Below, piece after piece: positions 43,907 through 53,300 of a DNA stretch of 64,000 bases. Each line of letters starts with the position of its first letter. Within the stretch, counting starts at the first letter, position 1. Both the position numbers and the translations under genes were made by a program. Source of the stretch: Paenibacillus oralis (GTDB lineage Bacteria > Bacillota > Bacilli > Paenibacillales > Paenibacillaceae); the NCBI RefSeq assembly GCF_003863965.1, contig NZ_RRCN01000001.1:2490527-2554526 (forward strand), given 5' to 3'. The notes under the pieces were generated by a model. The model had not been told where the DNA came from. It made no database searches and saw only the letters and a program-made list of their open reading frames with translations.

Positions 43907-44799
43907 TTGCCGCTTCCCCCTCTGCTAAGGACAAACTGCTGCAGCCCTACGACGATGATGACGAACATCAGCAAAATGATGCTCATCGCCGAGGCCAGCC
44001 CGTAATGGTTGTAAGCGAAGGCGGTCTCCATCACCCGCTGCACGTACGTTTGGCTGGCGCCGGCCGGCCCCCCTTTGGTCAGAACGAACGGAAGGTCGAA
44101 CACCTCCAGCGCGCCGGTGACGGTCAGGAACAGATTCAGCTGGATAACCGGCTTCATGTTCGGCAGCGTAATCCGCCAAAAAGTTTGCATCGCCCCGGCG
44201 CCGTCGATTTTGGCCGCTTCGTACATGTCGCGGGGAATCGCCTGCAAAGCGGCGATATAGATCACCATGTTGTACCCCATGAACCGCCACAGCCCGGTCG
44301 AAGCGAGCGAATAGTTGACCAGGCCTGCCGTGCCGAGCCAGCTCGTTTCGCCGAGTTTGCTTAGACCGATGCTTTGCAGGAAGAGGTTTAGCGAACCTTG
44401 GGTCGTATCGAAGACGTAACCGAACATAAAAGCGACGGCCACGGCGTTCATGATGTAAGGGAGGAACAGCAGGAGCCGGAAAAAGTTCCGGCCGCGCAGC
44501 CTGCTGTTCAAAATAACGGCGAAGTAAATCGCGATGATATTTTGGACGATACCCATGAAAAAATAGGCAAAGTTATGGGCGAATACGCCGAAAATGTCCG
44601 GGTTGGTGAACACTTCCCGGTAATTGGCCAGCCCGGCCCACGGCTTCTCCGGACTGTACCCGTCCCAATCGGTAAAGCTGAACATGACCAGCTTCAACGC
44701 GGGATAGTAGGTAAACAGCAGGAGCAAAGCGAGCGGGACCAGCAAAAACGAGACGATGATGATGTTTTTCTGCGTTTTGTAAGACAGTGTTCCAAACAT
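43903..44799 (-). CDS. Carbohydrate ABC transporter permease (MalF/UgpA type)
   Basis: First membrane subunit of the CUT1 importer, about 298 residues, six TMs, with the coupling loop MYEAAKIDGAGAMQTFWRI. The start ATG44799 has an AGAAGGGA site five or six bases upstream; the longer frame from 44862 would overlap the binding-protein gene and has no clear ribosome site. It lies 17 bases after the binding-protein stop and overlaps the MalG-type gene by four bases. Confidence 0.92.
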   Translation of the reverse strand: MFGTLSYKTQKNIIIVSFLLVPLALLLLFTYYPALKLVMFSFTDWDGYSPEKPWAGLANYREVFTNPDIFGVFAHNFAYFFMGIVQNIIAIYFAVILNSRLRGRNFFRLLLFLPYIMNAVAVAFMFGYVFDTTQGSLNLFLQSIGLSKLGETSWLGTAGLVNYSLASTGLWRFMGYNMVIYIAALQAIPRDMYEAAKIDGAGAMQTFWRITLPNMKPVIQLNLFLTVTGALEVFDLPFVLTKGGPAGASQTYVQRVMETAFAYNHYGLASAMSIILLMFVIIVVGLQQFVLSRGGSGK

Positions 44800-44816
44800 G
44801 CCGTATCCCTTCTTTC

Positions 44817-46133
44817 TTAGTAGCCCAGCTCCTGCTTCGCTTTGGCCCAGGCTTTGTTCCATTTGTCGAGCACGGCCTGCGGGTCCTTGGCCAACACAAA
44901 TTCCTGCACGATCGCCGGCAGATCGATTTGCGCTTTGTTGCGGATTTCGATCACCTTTGGATCATCGGGCTGGCCTTCCTGCAGCTGCACGCCGGTCGCC
45001 TGGAATTCGGCCAATTGGGCCAGCTTGGATTCGCGGCCTTCCAGCGGGGAGATAAAGCCGGCAAAATCCTCGTAACCGGAGTCCTCAAGCATCCATTTCA
45101 AGAAAGCTTTGGTCGCTTCCAGGTTTTTGCTGTCTTTGTTGACGGCGTAGAAGAAATCCGGGCTAAGCGCGGCTCTGCTCTCGCCCGAGCCGTCGAACGG
45201 CAGCGGGAAAAACCCGATGTTATCGGACTCCGCGCCGACGCCGATCACCTGATTGATGACCCAGTTGCCCAGGAAGTACATCGCCATTTTGCCGTTCGCC
45301 AGATCCTTTTTGGATTGCTCCCAGTTGGTGGAGTTGATGTCTTTTTCCAGGTAGCCTTTATCGGCCAGCTCTTTGATGAGGGACATCGCTTTGCCGTACC
45401 CGTTATCCATGGTGAACGGAGTGTCCGTGCCTATCATTTCGTTAGGAAAGTTGCTGTTGTTTTCAATGACTCTCGGCATATCGAATACCCAGTTGTTCAG
45501 CGGCCATTTGTCCTTGAAGTTGGAGGCCAGCGGAATGACGCCGTTTTGCTTCAGCTTTTCGCAGGCGGCCAGGAATTCTTCCCAGGTCTTTGGGAGCTCC
45601 GTAATGCCGGCGTCGGCGAATGCCTTTTTGTTGTAAACGATCCCGGAGGTGGAGTTGCCCGTCGAGATGCCGTACAGCTTGCCGTCAAAAGATCTGAAAT
45701 CCTTGAACGTAATTTCCGCACTCAGTCCCAAATCGTCCAGCGGCGCAAAATATTTCGGCAAATCGGAGTTTGGAATGTCCGGGACGAACATCAGGTCCGG
45801 CAGCTCGCCGCTGGCCATGCGAACCTTGGCCTGCTGGTTGTAGTCCGTTTGGCTGGCTTCGAATTCGATCTCGATGTTTGGATACTTTTCGTGGAACCGC
45901 TTGACGTATTCGTCGTATTCCTTGCCGATCATGTCGGTGCGGTTGGTAAGGAATGTCACCTTGCCGCTAAGCTGTCCGCTTGGGTCGCCCGCTTGGTTGT
46001 TTTCCGCCGCGGTTCCGTTATCCGGAGGAGCTCCGTTGTTTCCGGCGCCGTTAGCGCCGCCTCCGCCGCAGCCGGCCAGTACGCTGGCGAATGTAAAGAT
46101 CAGCATGAAAGTCATCAGGAGTTGCTTTTTCAA
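44817..46133 (-). CDS. Sugar ABC transporter substrate-binding lipoprotein (family 1)
   Basis: A 438-residue exported lipoprotein: signal peptide, lipobox LAGC (Cys21), then a Gly/Asn/Ala-rich linker. The mature part has family 1 features (YPNIEIEFEASQTDYNQQAK; AFADAGITELPKTWEEFLAA). It is the first gene of the operon that runs through two permeases and a histidine kinase. The divergent neighbour is a beta-mannosidase with which it shares a 258-base promoter region containing a consensus cre box, so beta-linked manno-oligosaccharides are the most likely cargo. Confidence 0.92.
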   Translation of the reverse strand: MKKQLLMTFMLIFTFASVLAGCGGGGANGAGNNGAPPDNGTAAENNQAGDPSGQLSGKVTFLTNRTDMIGKEYDEYVKRFHEKYPNIEIEFEASQTDYNQQAKVRMASGELPDLMFVPDIPNSDLPKYFAPLDDLGLSAEITFKDFRSFDGKLYGISTGNSTSGIVYNKKAFADAGITELPKTWEEFLAACEKLKQNGVIPLASNFKDKWPLNNWVFDMPRVIENNSNFPNEMIGTDTPFTMDNGYGKAMSLIKELADKGYLEKDINSTNWEQSKKDLANGKMAMYFLGNWVINQVIGVGAESDNIGFFPLPFDGSGESRAALSPDFFYAVNKDSKNLEATKAFLKWMLEDSGYEDFAGFISPLEGRESKLAQLAEFQATGVQLQEGQPDDPKVIEIRNKAQIDLPAIVQEFVLAKDPQAVLDKWNKAWAKAKQELGY

Positions 46134-46159
46134 TGTGATCGCCCCTTTTTAGGAAATTA

Positions 46160-46173
46160 TGTTAGCGCTTACA
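46160..46173 (-). promoter_or_regulatory. Consensus cre box (CcpA site)
   Basis: TGTTAGCGCTTACA matches the TGWNANCGNTNWCA consensus at every position and is almost palindromic. It lies 27 bases before the binding-protein ATG, at the predicted transcription start of that gene, so binding of CcpA should block its transcription when preferred sugars are present. Confidence 0.8.
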
Positions 46174-46178
46174 GATAA

Positions 46179-46207
46179 ATTGTATCGCTTTGTTATAATA
46201 ATGAAAA
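46179..46207 (-). promoter_or_regulatory. Predicted sigma-A promoter of the transport operon
   Basis: On the minus strand TTTTCA (46207-46202), a 17-base spacer and TACAAT (46184-46179) match the -35 and -10 consensus in four and five of six positions. The implied start near 46172 falls within the cre box. Confidence 0.55.
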
Positions 46208-46353
46208 TGTATTGTGTTATTATTTATTGTCTTTGGTTTGCTTGTTTTTTAGCGGGGGATTGGAAGACAACATATTAATATATGATAACTTCGGAATACT
46301 TATGGCATTTATGATGCTAACAAAAAACATAACAAAAAATAACGATTATCAAC

Positions 46354-46359
46354 TATAAT
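46354..46359 (+). promoter_or_regulatory. Possible -10 element of the beta-mannosidase gene
   Basis: A perfect TATAAT lies 33 bases before the beta-mannosidase ATG. No good -35 hexamer is found at the usual spacing, consistent with an activator-dependent promoter. Confidence 0.4.
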
Positions 46360-46391
46360 AGGGTTCATAACCTACAACTTGAGGAGGGCTT

Positions 46392-48938
46392 ATGAACAAT
46401 CAACGTTATGTGCTCAGCGATTGGAAATTCAAGGCGAGCGATGAAACGAAGTGGCTGCCGGCGCGGGTTCCGGGAACGGTACATACGGATCTGCTGCGCT
46501 GCGGCGCCATTCCCGATCCGTTTTACGGCACGAATGAGCATGAGCTGCAGTGGATCGACAAGAAGGATTGGGAATATCAAACTTCGTTTGAAATGAATGA
46601 AGCATGGGCGAAGCTGCCGCGAATCGAAATCGTCTTTGCGGGTTTGGACACGTATGCGGACGTTTTCGTGAATGGTCTGCATGTTTTTTCGGCCGATAAT
46701 ATGTTCCGCTGCTGGCGGGCGGATATCAAACCGCTGCTTCGCGAAGGGCTGAACACGATCGCGGTGCGGTTTCGCTCTCCGATCGCCGAAGATTTGCCCA
46801 AGCTGGAGAGGCTGGGCTACGATCTGCCGGCCGCGAACGACCAATCGGAACTCGGCGGACTGGGAGACCGCAGAGTCAGCGTGTTTGCCCGCAAAGCCCC
46901 TTACCATTACGGCTGGGATTGGGGGCCGCGGTTGGTGACGAGCGGCATTTGGCGGGAAGCCCGGATCGAAGCGTGGGGCGGTTCGGTCCTGCGCGATTTG
47001 TTCATCCGCCAGGACCGCGTTGCGCCGGAAGTCGCAGAATTAACGGCGATCGTGGAGATTGAAGCGGCCACCGCGTGGGAAGGGCGGCTCCGCGTCTCCA
47101 CCGGGGAAGCGGTATGGGAGCGGCAGGTTGCTCTGCAGCCGGGACTGCAGGAGGTGGAGCTGCCGCTGACCCTGGCGCAGCCGAAGCTGTGGTGGTGCCG
47201 GGGACTAGGAGAACCGGCGATGTATACGTTTAAGGCCGAGTTGATCGGCGCGAATGGTACGCTGGAAGCCGACGCGGCGGTGCGGACGGGCTTGCGCGAA
47301 ATTAAGCTGGTTCGCGAGCGGGACGAGGCGGGGGCTTCCTTCCGCTTTGAGCTGAACGGCGTCCCCGTGTTTGCCAAAGGCGCCAACCACATTCCGAACG
47401 ACAGCTTCATAACGGAGGTGACGGCGGAGCGCTACCGGCACGAGATCGCTTCGGCCGCCGAAAGCGGCATGAACATGCTGCGCGTGTGGGGCGGCGGGAT
47501 TTACGAGCAGGACGTCTTTTACGAGCTGTGCGACGAATACGGGTTGTTGGTGTGGCAGGATTTCATGTTCGCCTGCAGCATGTATCCGGGGGACGCCGCG
47601 TTCCTGGAGAACGTCGCCCGGGAGGCGGAGCACAATATCAAGCGCCTGCGCAACCATCCGTGCATCGCCTTGTGGTGCGGCAACAACGAGATCGATTCGG
47701 CCTGGTCGCATTATGTGGAAAATGCCGGCTGGGGCTGGAAGGAAAACTACGCGGCTAACGTCCGCGCGCGGATTTGGGCCGATTATGAGGCCGTATTCCA
47801 CGATATTTTGCCGCAGGCGGTGGATCGGCTGGCTGGCGGCGTTGCTTACTGGCCGTCCTCGCCGCTGCGCGATCTGACGGGCGACGCGGACCAGCACGCC
47901 TATAAGGTGTCCGGCGAAGGGGACATCCATTACTGGGGCGTATGGCACGCGGTCGAGCCGTTTGCGAATTACAACACCCGGATCGGCCGGTTTATGAGCG
48001 AATACGGTTTTCAATCGTTCCCGGAATTGGATTCGGTATTGAAATACGCGCCGGAAAGCGCGCTGGAATTGGAATCGGACATTATGCTGGCGCATCAGAA
48101 GAATGGCCGGGGCAATCAGTTGATCAAGGAATACATGGACATCTATTTGCCGGCGCCGCGGGATTTCAAGGCGTTCCTGTACATGAGCCAGGTGCTGCAG
48201 GCGGAGGCGATCCGCACGGCGATCGAGGCGCACCGCCGGAACAAGCCTTATTGCATGGGCACGCTGTATTGGCAGATGAACGACTGCTGGCCGGTCGCCT
48301 CCTGGGCGGGCATGGATTATTACGGCCGCTGGAAGGCGCTGCAGTATGCGGTCCGCCGCAGCTTCGGGGACGTGATGCTGTCGGTGCACGAACCGGAGGA
48401 CGGCAAAATTGCCGTTAGCATCGTTTCCGACCAACGGGAGAACATTTCGGGAACGCTGCGCTTGACGCTGTACGATGTGCGCGGCGGGGTGCTCAAGGAA
48501 ACGGCGCAGGCGGTCAACATCGCGGCGGACTCAGCCAGGGAGGTGGTCGCATTCGCTAGAGAAGCTTGGCTGGAAAACCGCGATCCGCGGCAGGTCGTCT
48601 TGCTCGCCAGCCTGGAGCTGAACGGGGAAGTAGCGAACAGCAAGCCGTTTTACTTTGTTTCCGGCAAAGACCTTGATTTGCCGCAGGCGCAAATCAAGGT
48701 GCGGGAAGTGCCGGGCAGCGGCGGCGGCAAGTATACGCTTGTAAGCGGTGTGCTGGCGCGGCAGGTTTGGATTCAAGCCGAACGGGAAGGGATCTTCTCC
48801 GACAATTACTTTGATTTGATGCCGGGCGTGCCGGTGACCGTGGAGTTTCGCCGGCGTGGCGCCGCTGCGGATAAGGAGGCGTTTGTCCCGGGAGCTCCGG
48901 GGGAACTCCGAGTCCGGTCCATGGCCGATTTTGTGTAG
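46392..48938 (+). CDS. GH2 beta-mannosidase
   Basis: Cytoplasmic glycoside hydrolase releasing mannose from the non-reducing end of beta-mannosides, 848 residues, typical for the family. Order: an N-terminal jelly-roll (ADETKWLPARVPGTVHTD-like start, WIDKKDWEYQTSF), immunoglobulin-like domain, TIM barrel with acid/base Glu in WCGNNEIDSAW (about residue 431) and nucleophile Glu in SEYGFQSFP (about 537), and C-terminal beta domains. No signal peptide is present. A GAGGAGGG site precedes ATG46392. Divergent to the binding-protein operon, it supports a manno-oligosaccharide uptake and hydrolysis system. Confidence 0.93.
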   Translation: MNNQRYVLSDWKFKASDETKWLPARVPGTVHTDLLRCGAIPDPFYGTNEHELQWIDKKDWEYQTSFEMNEAWAKLPRIEIVFAGLDTYADVFVNGLHVFSADNMFRCWRADIKPLLREGLNTIAVRFRSPIAEDLPKLERLGYDLPAANDQSELGGLGDRRVSVFARKAPYHYGWDWGPRLVTSGIWREARIEAWGGSVLRDLFIRQDRVAPEVAELTAIVEIEAATAWEGRLRVSTGEAVWERQVALQPGLQEVELPLTLAQPKLWWCRGLGEPAMYTFKAELIGANGTLEADAAVRTGLREIKLVRERDEAGASFRFELNGVPVFAKGANHIPNDSFITEVTAERYRHEIASAAESGMNMLRVWGGGIYEQDVFYELCDEYGLLVWQDFMFACSMYPGDAAFLENVAREAEHNIKRLRNHPCIALWCGNNEIDSAWSHYVENAGWGWKENYAANVRARIWADYEAVFHDILPQAVDRLAGGVAYWPSSPLRDLTGDADQHAYKVSGEGDIHYWGVWHAVEPFANYNTRIGRFMSEYGFQSFPELDSVLKYAPESALELESDIMLAHQKNGRGNQLIKEYMDIYLPAPRDFKAFLYMSQVLQAEAIRTAIEAHRRNKPYCMGTLYWQMNDCWPVASWAGMDYYGRWKALQYAVRRSFGDVMLSVHEPEDGKIAVSIVSDQRENISGTLRLTLYDVRGGVLKETAQAVNIAADSAREVVAFAREAWLENRDPRQVVLLASLELNGEVANSKPFYFVSGKDLDLPQAQIKVREVPGSGGGKYTLVSGVLARQVWIQAEREGIFSDNYFDLMPGVPVTVEFRRRGAAADKEAFVPGAPGELRVRSMADFV

Positions 48939-48985
48939 ATTCCGCCCGTTTACAGCTTATGGAAGTTCGACTCTCGATTTTACCG

Positions 48986-48994
48986 TGCTATAAT
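48986..48994 (+). promoter_or_regulatory. Extended -10 promoter before the LtaS-like gene
   Basis: TGCTATAAT combines a perfect -10 (48989-48994) with the TGn extension, 56 bases before the start codon. The -35 region is poor, as is usual for extended -10 promoters. Confidence 0.6.
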
Positions 48995-49049
48995 AAACAG
49001 ATAAAAAACCGTGTTTTTTGTAAAACGGGAACAAAATCGAGGTAAAAAG

Positions 49050-51059
49050 ATGGGGAACATATTTAAATCCAGTCGATACAAAATCGTTGAAACGTTCGTG
49101 CTGATCGGCGTGAAATTGCTGTTGCTGCGGTACTTTTTTTACGGCGGCTTCCATCCGGCGGGCCTGCCCGGCGAACTGCTGTCGGTGCTGGCGCTCCTCT
49201 GCCTGGTGGAGCTGGTGACGCCGGCCAAGGGCAAATGGTGGACATTCTTCGGCTTTAATTTTGTCCTGTCGTTCATTTTGTTTGCCGCCACGGTGTATTT
49301 CGCCTACTTCGGGACCGTGCCGACCTATAAGGTGCTTAGCGGTCTGGGCCAGGTACCCGAGGTGAAAGCAAGCATCGGCGCCTTGCTCCGGCCGGAGCAG
49401 TTCCTGTACTTTGCTGATCTGGCGGTGCTGGTCTTGGTCAAAATCATCGGGCTTGTCCGCCGCGGCGGTACGTCCCGTTCAGGCTGGCCGCAGGGAACTT
49501 TAAGTTTCGGCAGCAGGACTTCGCGGGGAAGACTGAACTTCCGGACCGATCGCCCGCGAGCAGGGCTGGTTTGGAAGGTGGGCGTCGCGTTTATCCTGAT
49601 CGCCAGCCTGCTGCTGTCCGGGTTGTACATCCGCGCGGGGAAAGGGATCGATAACGAGCTGGTGCGGGCCGAAAGCGTCGGCTTCCTGAATTTCCAGGTG
49701 GACGCGGCCATCCGCGACCAGGAAGAGGAACGGATGATCGCGGAAGGAAATCTGCAGGAGACGATCGCCAAAATCCGGCAACTGCAAAGCACGTACCCTT
49801 ACCGGGCGGATACGGGCGATACTGGCGCTACAGGCACTACGAACACTTCGGCCGTTGCGGCTGCTGCGAAAGCGGCTCCCGACTTTTTCGGCGCGGCCCA
49901 AGGGATGAACCTGATCGTCGTGCAGATGGAGTCGTTCCAGAACTTTCCGATCAACCTGACCTTGAATGGGCAGGAGATCACGCCGGTGCTGAACAACTTG
50001 GCGAAGGAAGGGTTCTATTTCCCGCACGTATTCCAGCAAATCGGGCCGGGCAATACATCGGACGCCGAATTTATGTCCAACACGTCGATTTACCCGACGG
50101 CCGCGGCCGCGATGTCGACGAGCTTTGGCGACCGCGAGTTGCCGAGTCTGCCGCGTTTGCTGCAGGGGCACGGGTACGTGGCGAATACGTTCCATATCAA
50201 CAAGGTGACGTTTTGGGACCGCAACAAGTTGTATCCGGCGCTTCATTTTGATAAGTATTATGACAAGCCGTATTATACAAACGATCATTTTAACGACTTC
50301 GGGGCTTCCGACGAGGAGATGTACCGGGTGGGCGTGGAGAAGCTGGCGGAAATCGAAGCGCAGTCCAAGCCGTTTTACGCCCAGTTTGTGACGACATCCA
50401 GCCATTCGCCGTTTGTCGTGCCGAAGGACCGCCAGCATATCCAGCTTCCCGCCGGCATGGAGGGGACGATGCTGGGCAACTACATTCAGGCCGTCAACTA
50501 CACCGATTACGCGATCGGGACGTTGATCGACCGTTTGAAGCAAGCCGGCCTGTGGGACAATACGATGCTGGTGTTTTACGGCGATCATTTCGGATTGCAG
50601 CCGAATGACGTCAGCGCCGAGGAAATCAGCGAAAAGCTCGGCATCGCTTATGACGAGCGGATCAGCCGCTTTAACATTCCGCTGATCGTTCATGTTCCCG
50701 GAGCGGAGGGCGGGCAGGTCGTAGAGCGCACTGGGGGCCAGGTTGACATTATGCCGACAATCGCGGGTCTGCTTGGCGTTTCGCTGGAAGGCGAAGGTTT
50801 TACCGCTCTGGGCCAGGATCTGCTCAGCATCGACCGGAACGTGATCGGCATGCGGTATTATTTGCCGACCGGATCGTTTTTCAACGATGAGGTGATGTTT
50901 GTGCCGGGTCAAGGCTTCGACGACGGCACGGCCGTGTCGCTGAAGACGCTGCAGCCGGTGACGGATATCTCGGCTTACCGCGGCGACTACGATTATGTCA
51001 CGAAGCTGATGAAGCTTTCGGACGAATACGTGAAGCTGCTTCCCAAGCGGGGGCAATAA
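49050..51059 (+). CDS. LtaS-like membrane sulfatase/phosphoglycerol transferase
   Basis: Polytopic enzyme of the lipoteichoic-acid synthase family, 669 residues. Four to five N-terminal TMs (to about residue 185) precede an extracellular alkaline-phosphatase-fold domain. The catalytic Thr lies in GPGNTSDAEFMSNTS, after the metal-site segment LIVVQMESFQNFP; further metal ligands are in FYGDHFG. ATG49050 follows GAGGTAAAAA; the frame opens at 49011 but lacks a ribosome site there. It probably makes or primes a glycerophosphate polymer at the cell surface; hydrolase-like or phosphoethanolamine activities are alternatives. Single-gene unit with promoter and terminator. Confidence 0.88.
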   Translation: MGNIFKSSRYKIVETFVLIGVKLLLLRYFFYGGFHPAGLPGELLSVLALLCLVELVTPAKGKWWTFFGFNFVLSFILFAATVYFAYFGTVPTYKVLSGLGQVPEVKASIGALLRPEQFLYFADLAVLVLVKIIGLVRRGGTSRSGWPQGTLSFGSRTSRGRLNFRTDRPRAGLVWKVGVAFILIASLLLSGLYIRAGKGIDNELVRAESVGFLNFQVDAAIRDQEEERMIAEGNLQETIAKIRQLQSTYPYRADTGDTGATGTTNTSAVAAAAKAAPDFFGAAQGMNLIVVQMESFQNFPINLTLNGQEITPVLNNLAKEGFYFPHVFQQIGPGNTSDAEFMSNTSIYPTAAAAMSTSFGDRELPSLPRLLQGHGYVANTFHINKVTFWDRNKLYPALHFDKYYDKPYYTNDHFNDFGASDEEMYRVGVEKLAEIEAQSKPFYAQFVTTSSHSPFVVPKDRQHIQLPAGMEGTMLGNYIQAVNYTDYAIGTLIDRLKQAGLWDNTMLVFYGDHFGLQPNDVSAEEISEKLGIAYDERISRFNIPLIVHVPGAEGGQVVERTGGQVDIMPTIAGLLGVSLEGEGFTALGQDLLSIDRNVIGMRYYLPTGSFFNDEVMFVPGQGFDDGTAVSLKTLQPVTDISAYRGDYDYVTKLMKLSDEYVKLLPKRGQ

Positions 51060-51066
51060 GATGCAA

Positions 51067-51104
51067 ACAGCCCTGAGGCATAAGCCTCAGGGCTGTAATT
51101 TTTT
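51067..51104 (+). terminator. Terminator of the LtaS-like gene
   Basis: ACAGCCCTGAGGC and GCCTCAGGGCTGT form a perfect 13-bp stem with a 4-nt loop, followed by AATTTTTTTAA. Confidence 0.95.
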
Positions 51105-51187
51105 TAATCTTATAGAATTTATAAAATTTCGGACATGGTAGAGGACGATGCGCAGGTAGAGAGGAGGGGAGAAAAGGAATCTGGGGG

Positions 51188-51371
51188 CTAAGGGACACCA
51201 GAGCCGTTATTTTCGAAAAAACGGAGGTTTCCAAAATGTAACGGACACAGATGCTCTTATTTTCCTCAAATCGGCCTGGATGAACGGGTTTAGAGCAAAA
51301 TAGGGTCATGTGTGTCCGTTATGCTGGGAAATACCCGGGAAATGGGCGGATAAGGTCACTGGTGTCCGTTA
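51188..51371. repeat. Intergenic repeat family A, locus 3 (two direct, two inverted modules)
   Basis: Direct modules begin near 51188 (CTAAGGGACACCAGAGCC) and 51237 (TGTAACGGACACAGATGC). Inverted modules end TGTGTGTCCGTTA at 51321 and GGTGTCCGTTA at 51371. A decayed inverted copy occurs at 51615-51640. The 894-base gap 51060-51953 contains this, the terminator and family B; no gene was found in it. Confidence 0.65.
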
Positions 51372-51717
51372 GAGCAACGTCCACTGGATGTAGACTACAG
51401 ATTGAAAAGGGCCGAGGTACTCGGGTGCTACTGTTCATGAAAAAAGGGGATGGTTACTCAAAGAACCGAAGAGGGAATGGGAACCCATCCCTCCAATCGC
51501 TCCAAAGTAGAAGTCAGGGCCATTAAAGCACGCCGTCAGGCGTTTTACTTATGAGCGTCTAACTTTTTTTGCCCGGGCACGGCTCAAAAACAGCCCCAAA
51601 TGTGTCCGGAAAGGCCCAATAAGGTCAATAGGGTCTGTCAGGCCGACTCACGTACATCCACACGTACTCCGAATCGTTTCATTCAGCCCCTGTCTACCCC
51701 CGATTTCGGTTTTGAGT

Positions 51718-51922
51718 CAAAATAAGCACAAAAAATGGCGTTATTTTCTGCGGTTCTGAGGTTTTGCACACAATAGAGGAAAATTATGCCGTTATTTGTA
51801 TGGCGGGTAAGCCATTTGCCGGTTTTTCGCTCCGATACAGAAAAATAAGGACAAATAAATCCACTATTGCCGCCAGCGTGCACCCAATAGCCGAAATAAG
51901 GGCAAAAAGTTTCTTTATTTTC
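51718..51922. repeat. Intergenic repeat family B, locus 3 (four modules)
   Basis: Modules at about 51718-51748, 51770-51800, 51841-51869 and 51893-51922 carry the AATAAG...CGTTATTTT or AATAGAGG...CGTTATTT pattern of family B. The first is nearly the reverse complement of the module at 10427-10452. Confidence 0.58.
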
Positions 51923-51953
51923 GGCGGGAGGGGGCGCCCTTCCATAGTCGCGG

Positions 51954-52367
51954 TCACGTCAAAATGTTGTACTGGCTGTGCACGCTGCCCGCGATAAGCT
52001 CAGGGATTTCCCGGAGCTGCTGTTCGTACGCTTCCTGCGTCAGGCTCCCCTGCTCCAGGCGCTGTTGCAGCTGCTCCTGCATTTCCTTAATTTGCAGGCC
52101 GATGACGCTATCCGCATTCTGTCCATGAGCTTCGGCGATATCGGCCAGCGACTGGCCTTCGAGCAGGGCGTCGTAGACTTCCTTGTCCGAAGAGACGCCT
52201 AGCACATTGTTCAACTCGCTCTGGGGGCTCAGCGTTGCGGTGCTAAGACTGGATGCCTTGGAGGCGTGGGCCGCAAAGGCGATGCTGGTCAGATAGCCGG
52301 ATAAGCTTGGATTGATGGTAATAACGACGGCTATGGTGCCGACGATGACGACTTTTTTCAGTTTCAT
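51954..52367 (-). CDS. Small secreted or membrane-anchored helical protein
   Basis: A 137-residue protein with an N-terminal signal or anchor segment (residues 6-32) ending near AFAAHA, a possible signal-peptidase site. The rest contains a helical module (VYDALLEGQSLADIAEAHGQ and LEQGSLTQEAYEQQLREIP) of a kind often repeated in Bacillales exported proteins of unknown role. ATG52367 is preferred for its AGAGGA site; the longer frame from 52424 adds 19 polar residues. It is monocistronic and ends beside the family B repeats. Confidence 0.75.
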   Translation of the reverse strand: MKLKKVVIVGTIAVVITINPSLSGYLTSIAFAAHASKASSLSTATLSPQSELNNVLGVSSDKEVYDALLEGQSLADIAEAHGQNADSVIGLQIKEMQEQLQQRLEQGSLTQEAYEQQLREIPELIAGSVHSQYNILT

Positions 52368-52591
52368 ATGAGAGATCCTCTCCGATCGGGTGGTTGGATT
52401 GTTGTTTGGATTTGTCATTGTCATAACTATTACTATTACGAATAAGCCCCTCGAGAAGTTTCAGTCTCTTTTCCGAATTCGGGGTGGTGTTGGTGCAAGC
52501 CTAGTCTGTATAATGGGTTTCATGAATGGTCCGGCAGGAGCCAATCGGCAGGGGAAATCGGATTTCCAAAACAGAAGGGAATGGTGTGGTT

Positions 52592-53251
52592 ATGACGGAA
52601 CAAATGGTAGCGATCCGGTCGATCAATGTGGGAAAACCGGCGCAGGTGAAGCACTCCGGCAAGGAAATTGCGACAGGGATATACAAAACCCCGGTTTCCG
52701 GTCCGCTGCATCTTTCGGCGCTGAATTTTGCGGGGGACGGCCAGGCTGATCTCGTTCATCATGGCGGCGCGGATAAAGCCGTTTGCGTGTACCCTTTTGA
52801 AAGATACGCCTATTGGGAGCGGGAGCTGGGAATTACGCTGAGTTTCGGCGCCTTTGGCGAAAATTTAACGACGGAAGGGATGCTGGAGGACGACATTTGC
52901 ATCGGGGATACGTTCCGGCTGGGTGAAGCGGTGGTCCAGGTCAGCCAGCCAAGACAGCCATGCTTCAAATTAGGCGTCAAACACGGAGTCCCCGAACTCC
53001 CCTTGAAAGTCCAGCAGACCGGTTATACCGGCTACTACTTTCGGGTGGTGCAGGAGGGGCGGGTAGGTCCTGGCGATTCGCTGGTGCTGCTCGAAAGGCA
53101 TCCGGCGGGCGTGACGCTGTCTTTTGCCAATCGGATCATGCATGTGGACAAAGAAAATGCCGACGGTTTGAAGCGCATTCTGGAGGTGGACGTTTTGTCG
53201 GCCAGCTGGCGCGAGACGTTGACCGCCCGGCTTCAGCGGGCAGAAGCCTAG
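52592..53251 (+). CDS. MOSC-domain protein (YiiM type)
   Basis: Cytoplasmic 219-residue MOSC protein. These proteins bind the molybdenum cofactor through a conserved Cys; here it is in QPRQPCFKLG (about residue 128). The segments LVHHGGADKAVCVYPFERY and FGENLTTEGMLED are typical of the YiiM subgroup, linked to reduction or detoxification of N-hydroxylated bases such as 6-N-hydroxylaminopurine. ATG52592 is used, though a GTG at 52586 lies at a better distance from the AGAAGGGA site. Single gene followed by a terminator. Confidence 0.88.
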   Translation: MTEQMVAIRSINVGKPAQVKHSGKEIATGIYKTPVSGPLHLSALNFAGDGQADLVHHGGADKAVCVYPFERYAYWERELGITLSFGAFGENLTTEGMLEDDICIGDTFRLGEAVVQVSQPRQPCFKLGVKHGVPELPLKVQQTGYTGYYFRVVQEGRVGPGDSLVLLERHPAGVTLSFANRIMHVDKENADGLKRILEVDVLSASWRETLTARLQRAEA

Positions 53252-53300
53252 TGAACGGACGGAGCGGGAAAATACATACGCCAATTTACCGCGGAGGAAG

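Noticed and set aside
47205..48434. Long antisense frame over the beta-mannosidase gene
   Set aside because: A shadow of the sense gene; no domain, no start signal.
49500..51056. Antisense frame of 518 codons over the LtaS-like gene
   Set aside because: The sense protein has the sulfatase catalytic motif; the antisense product is Arg/His/Gln-rich without structure.
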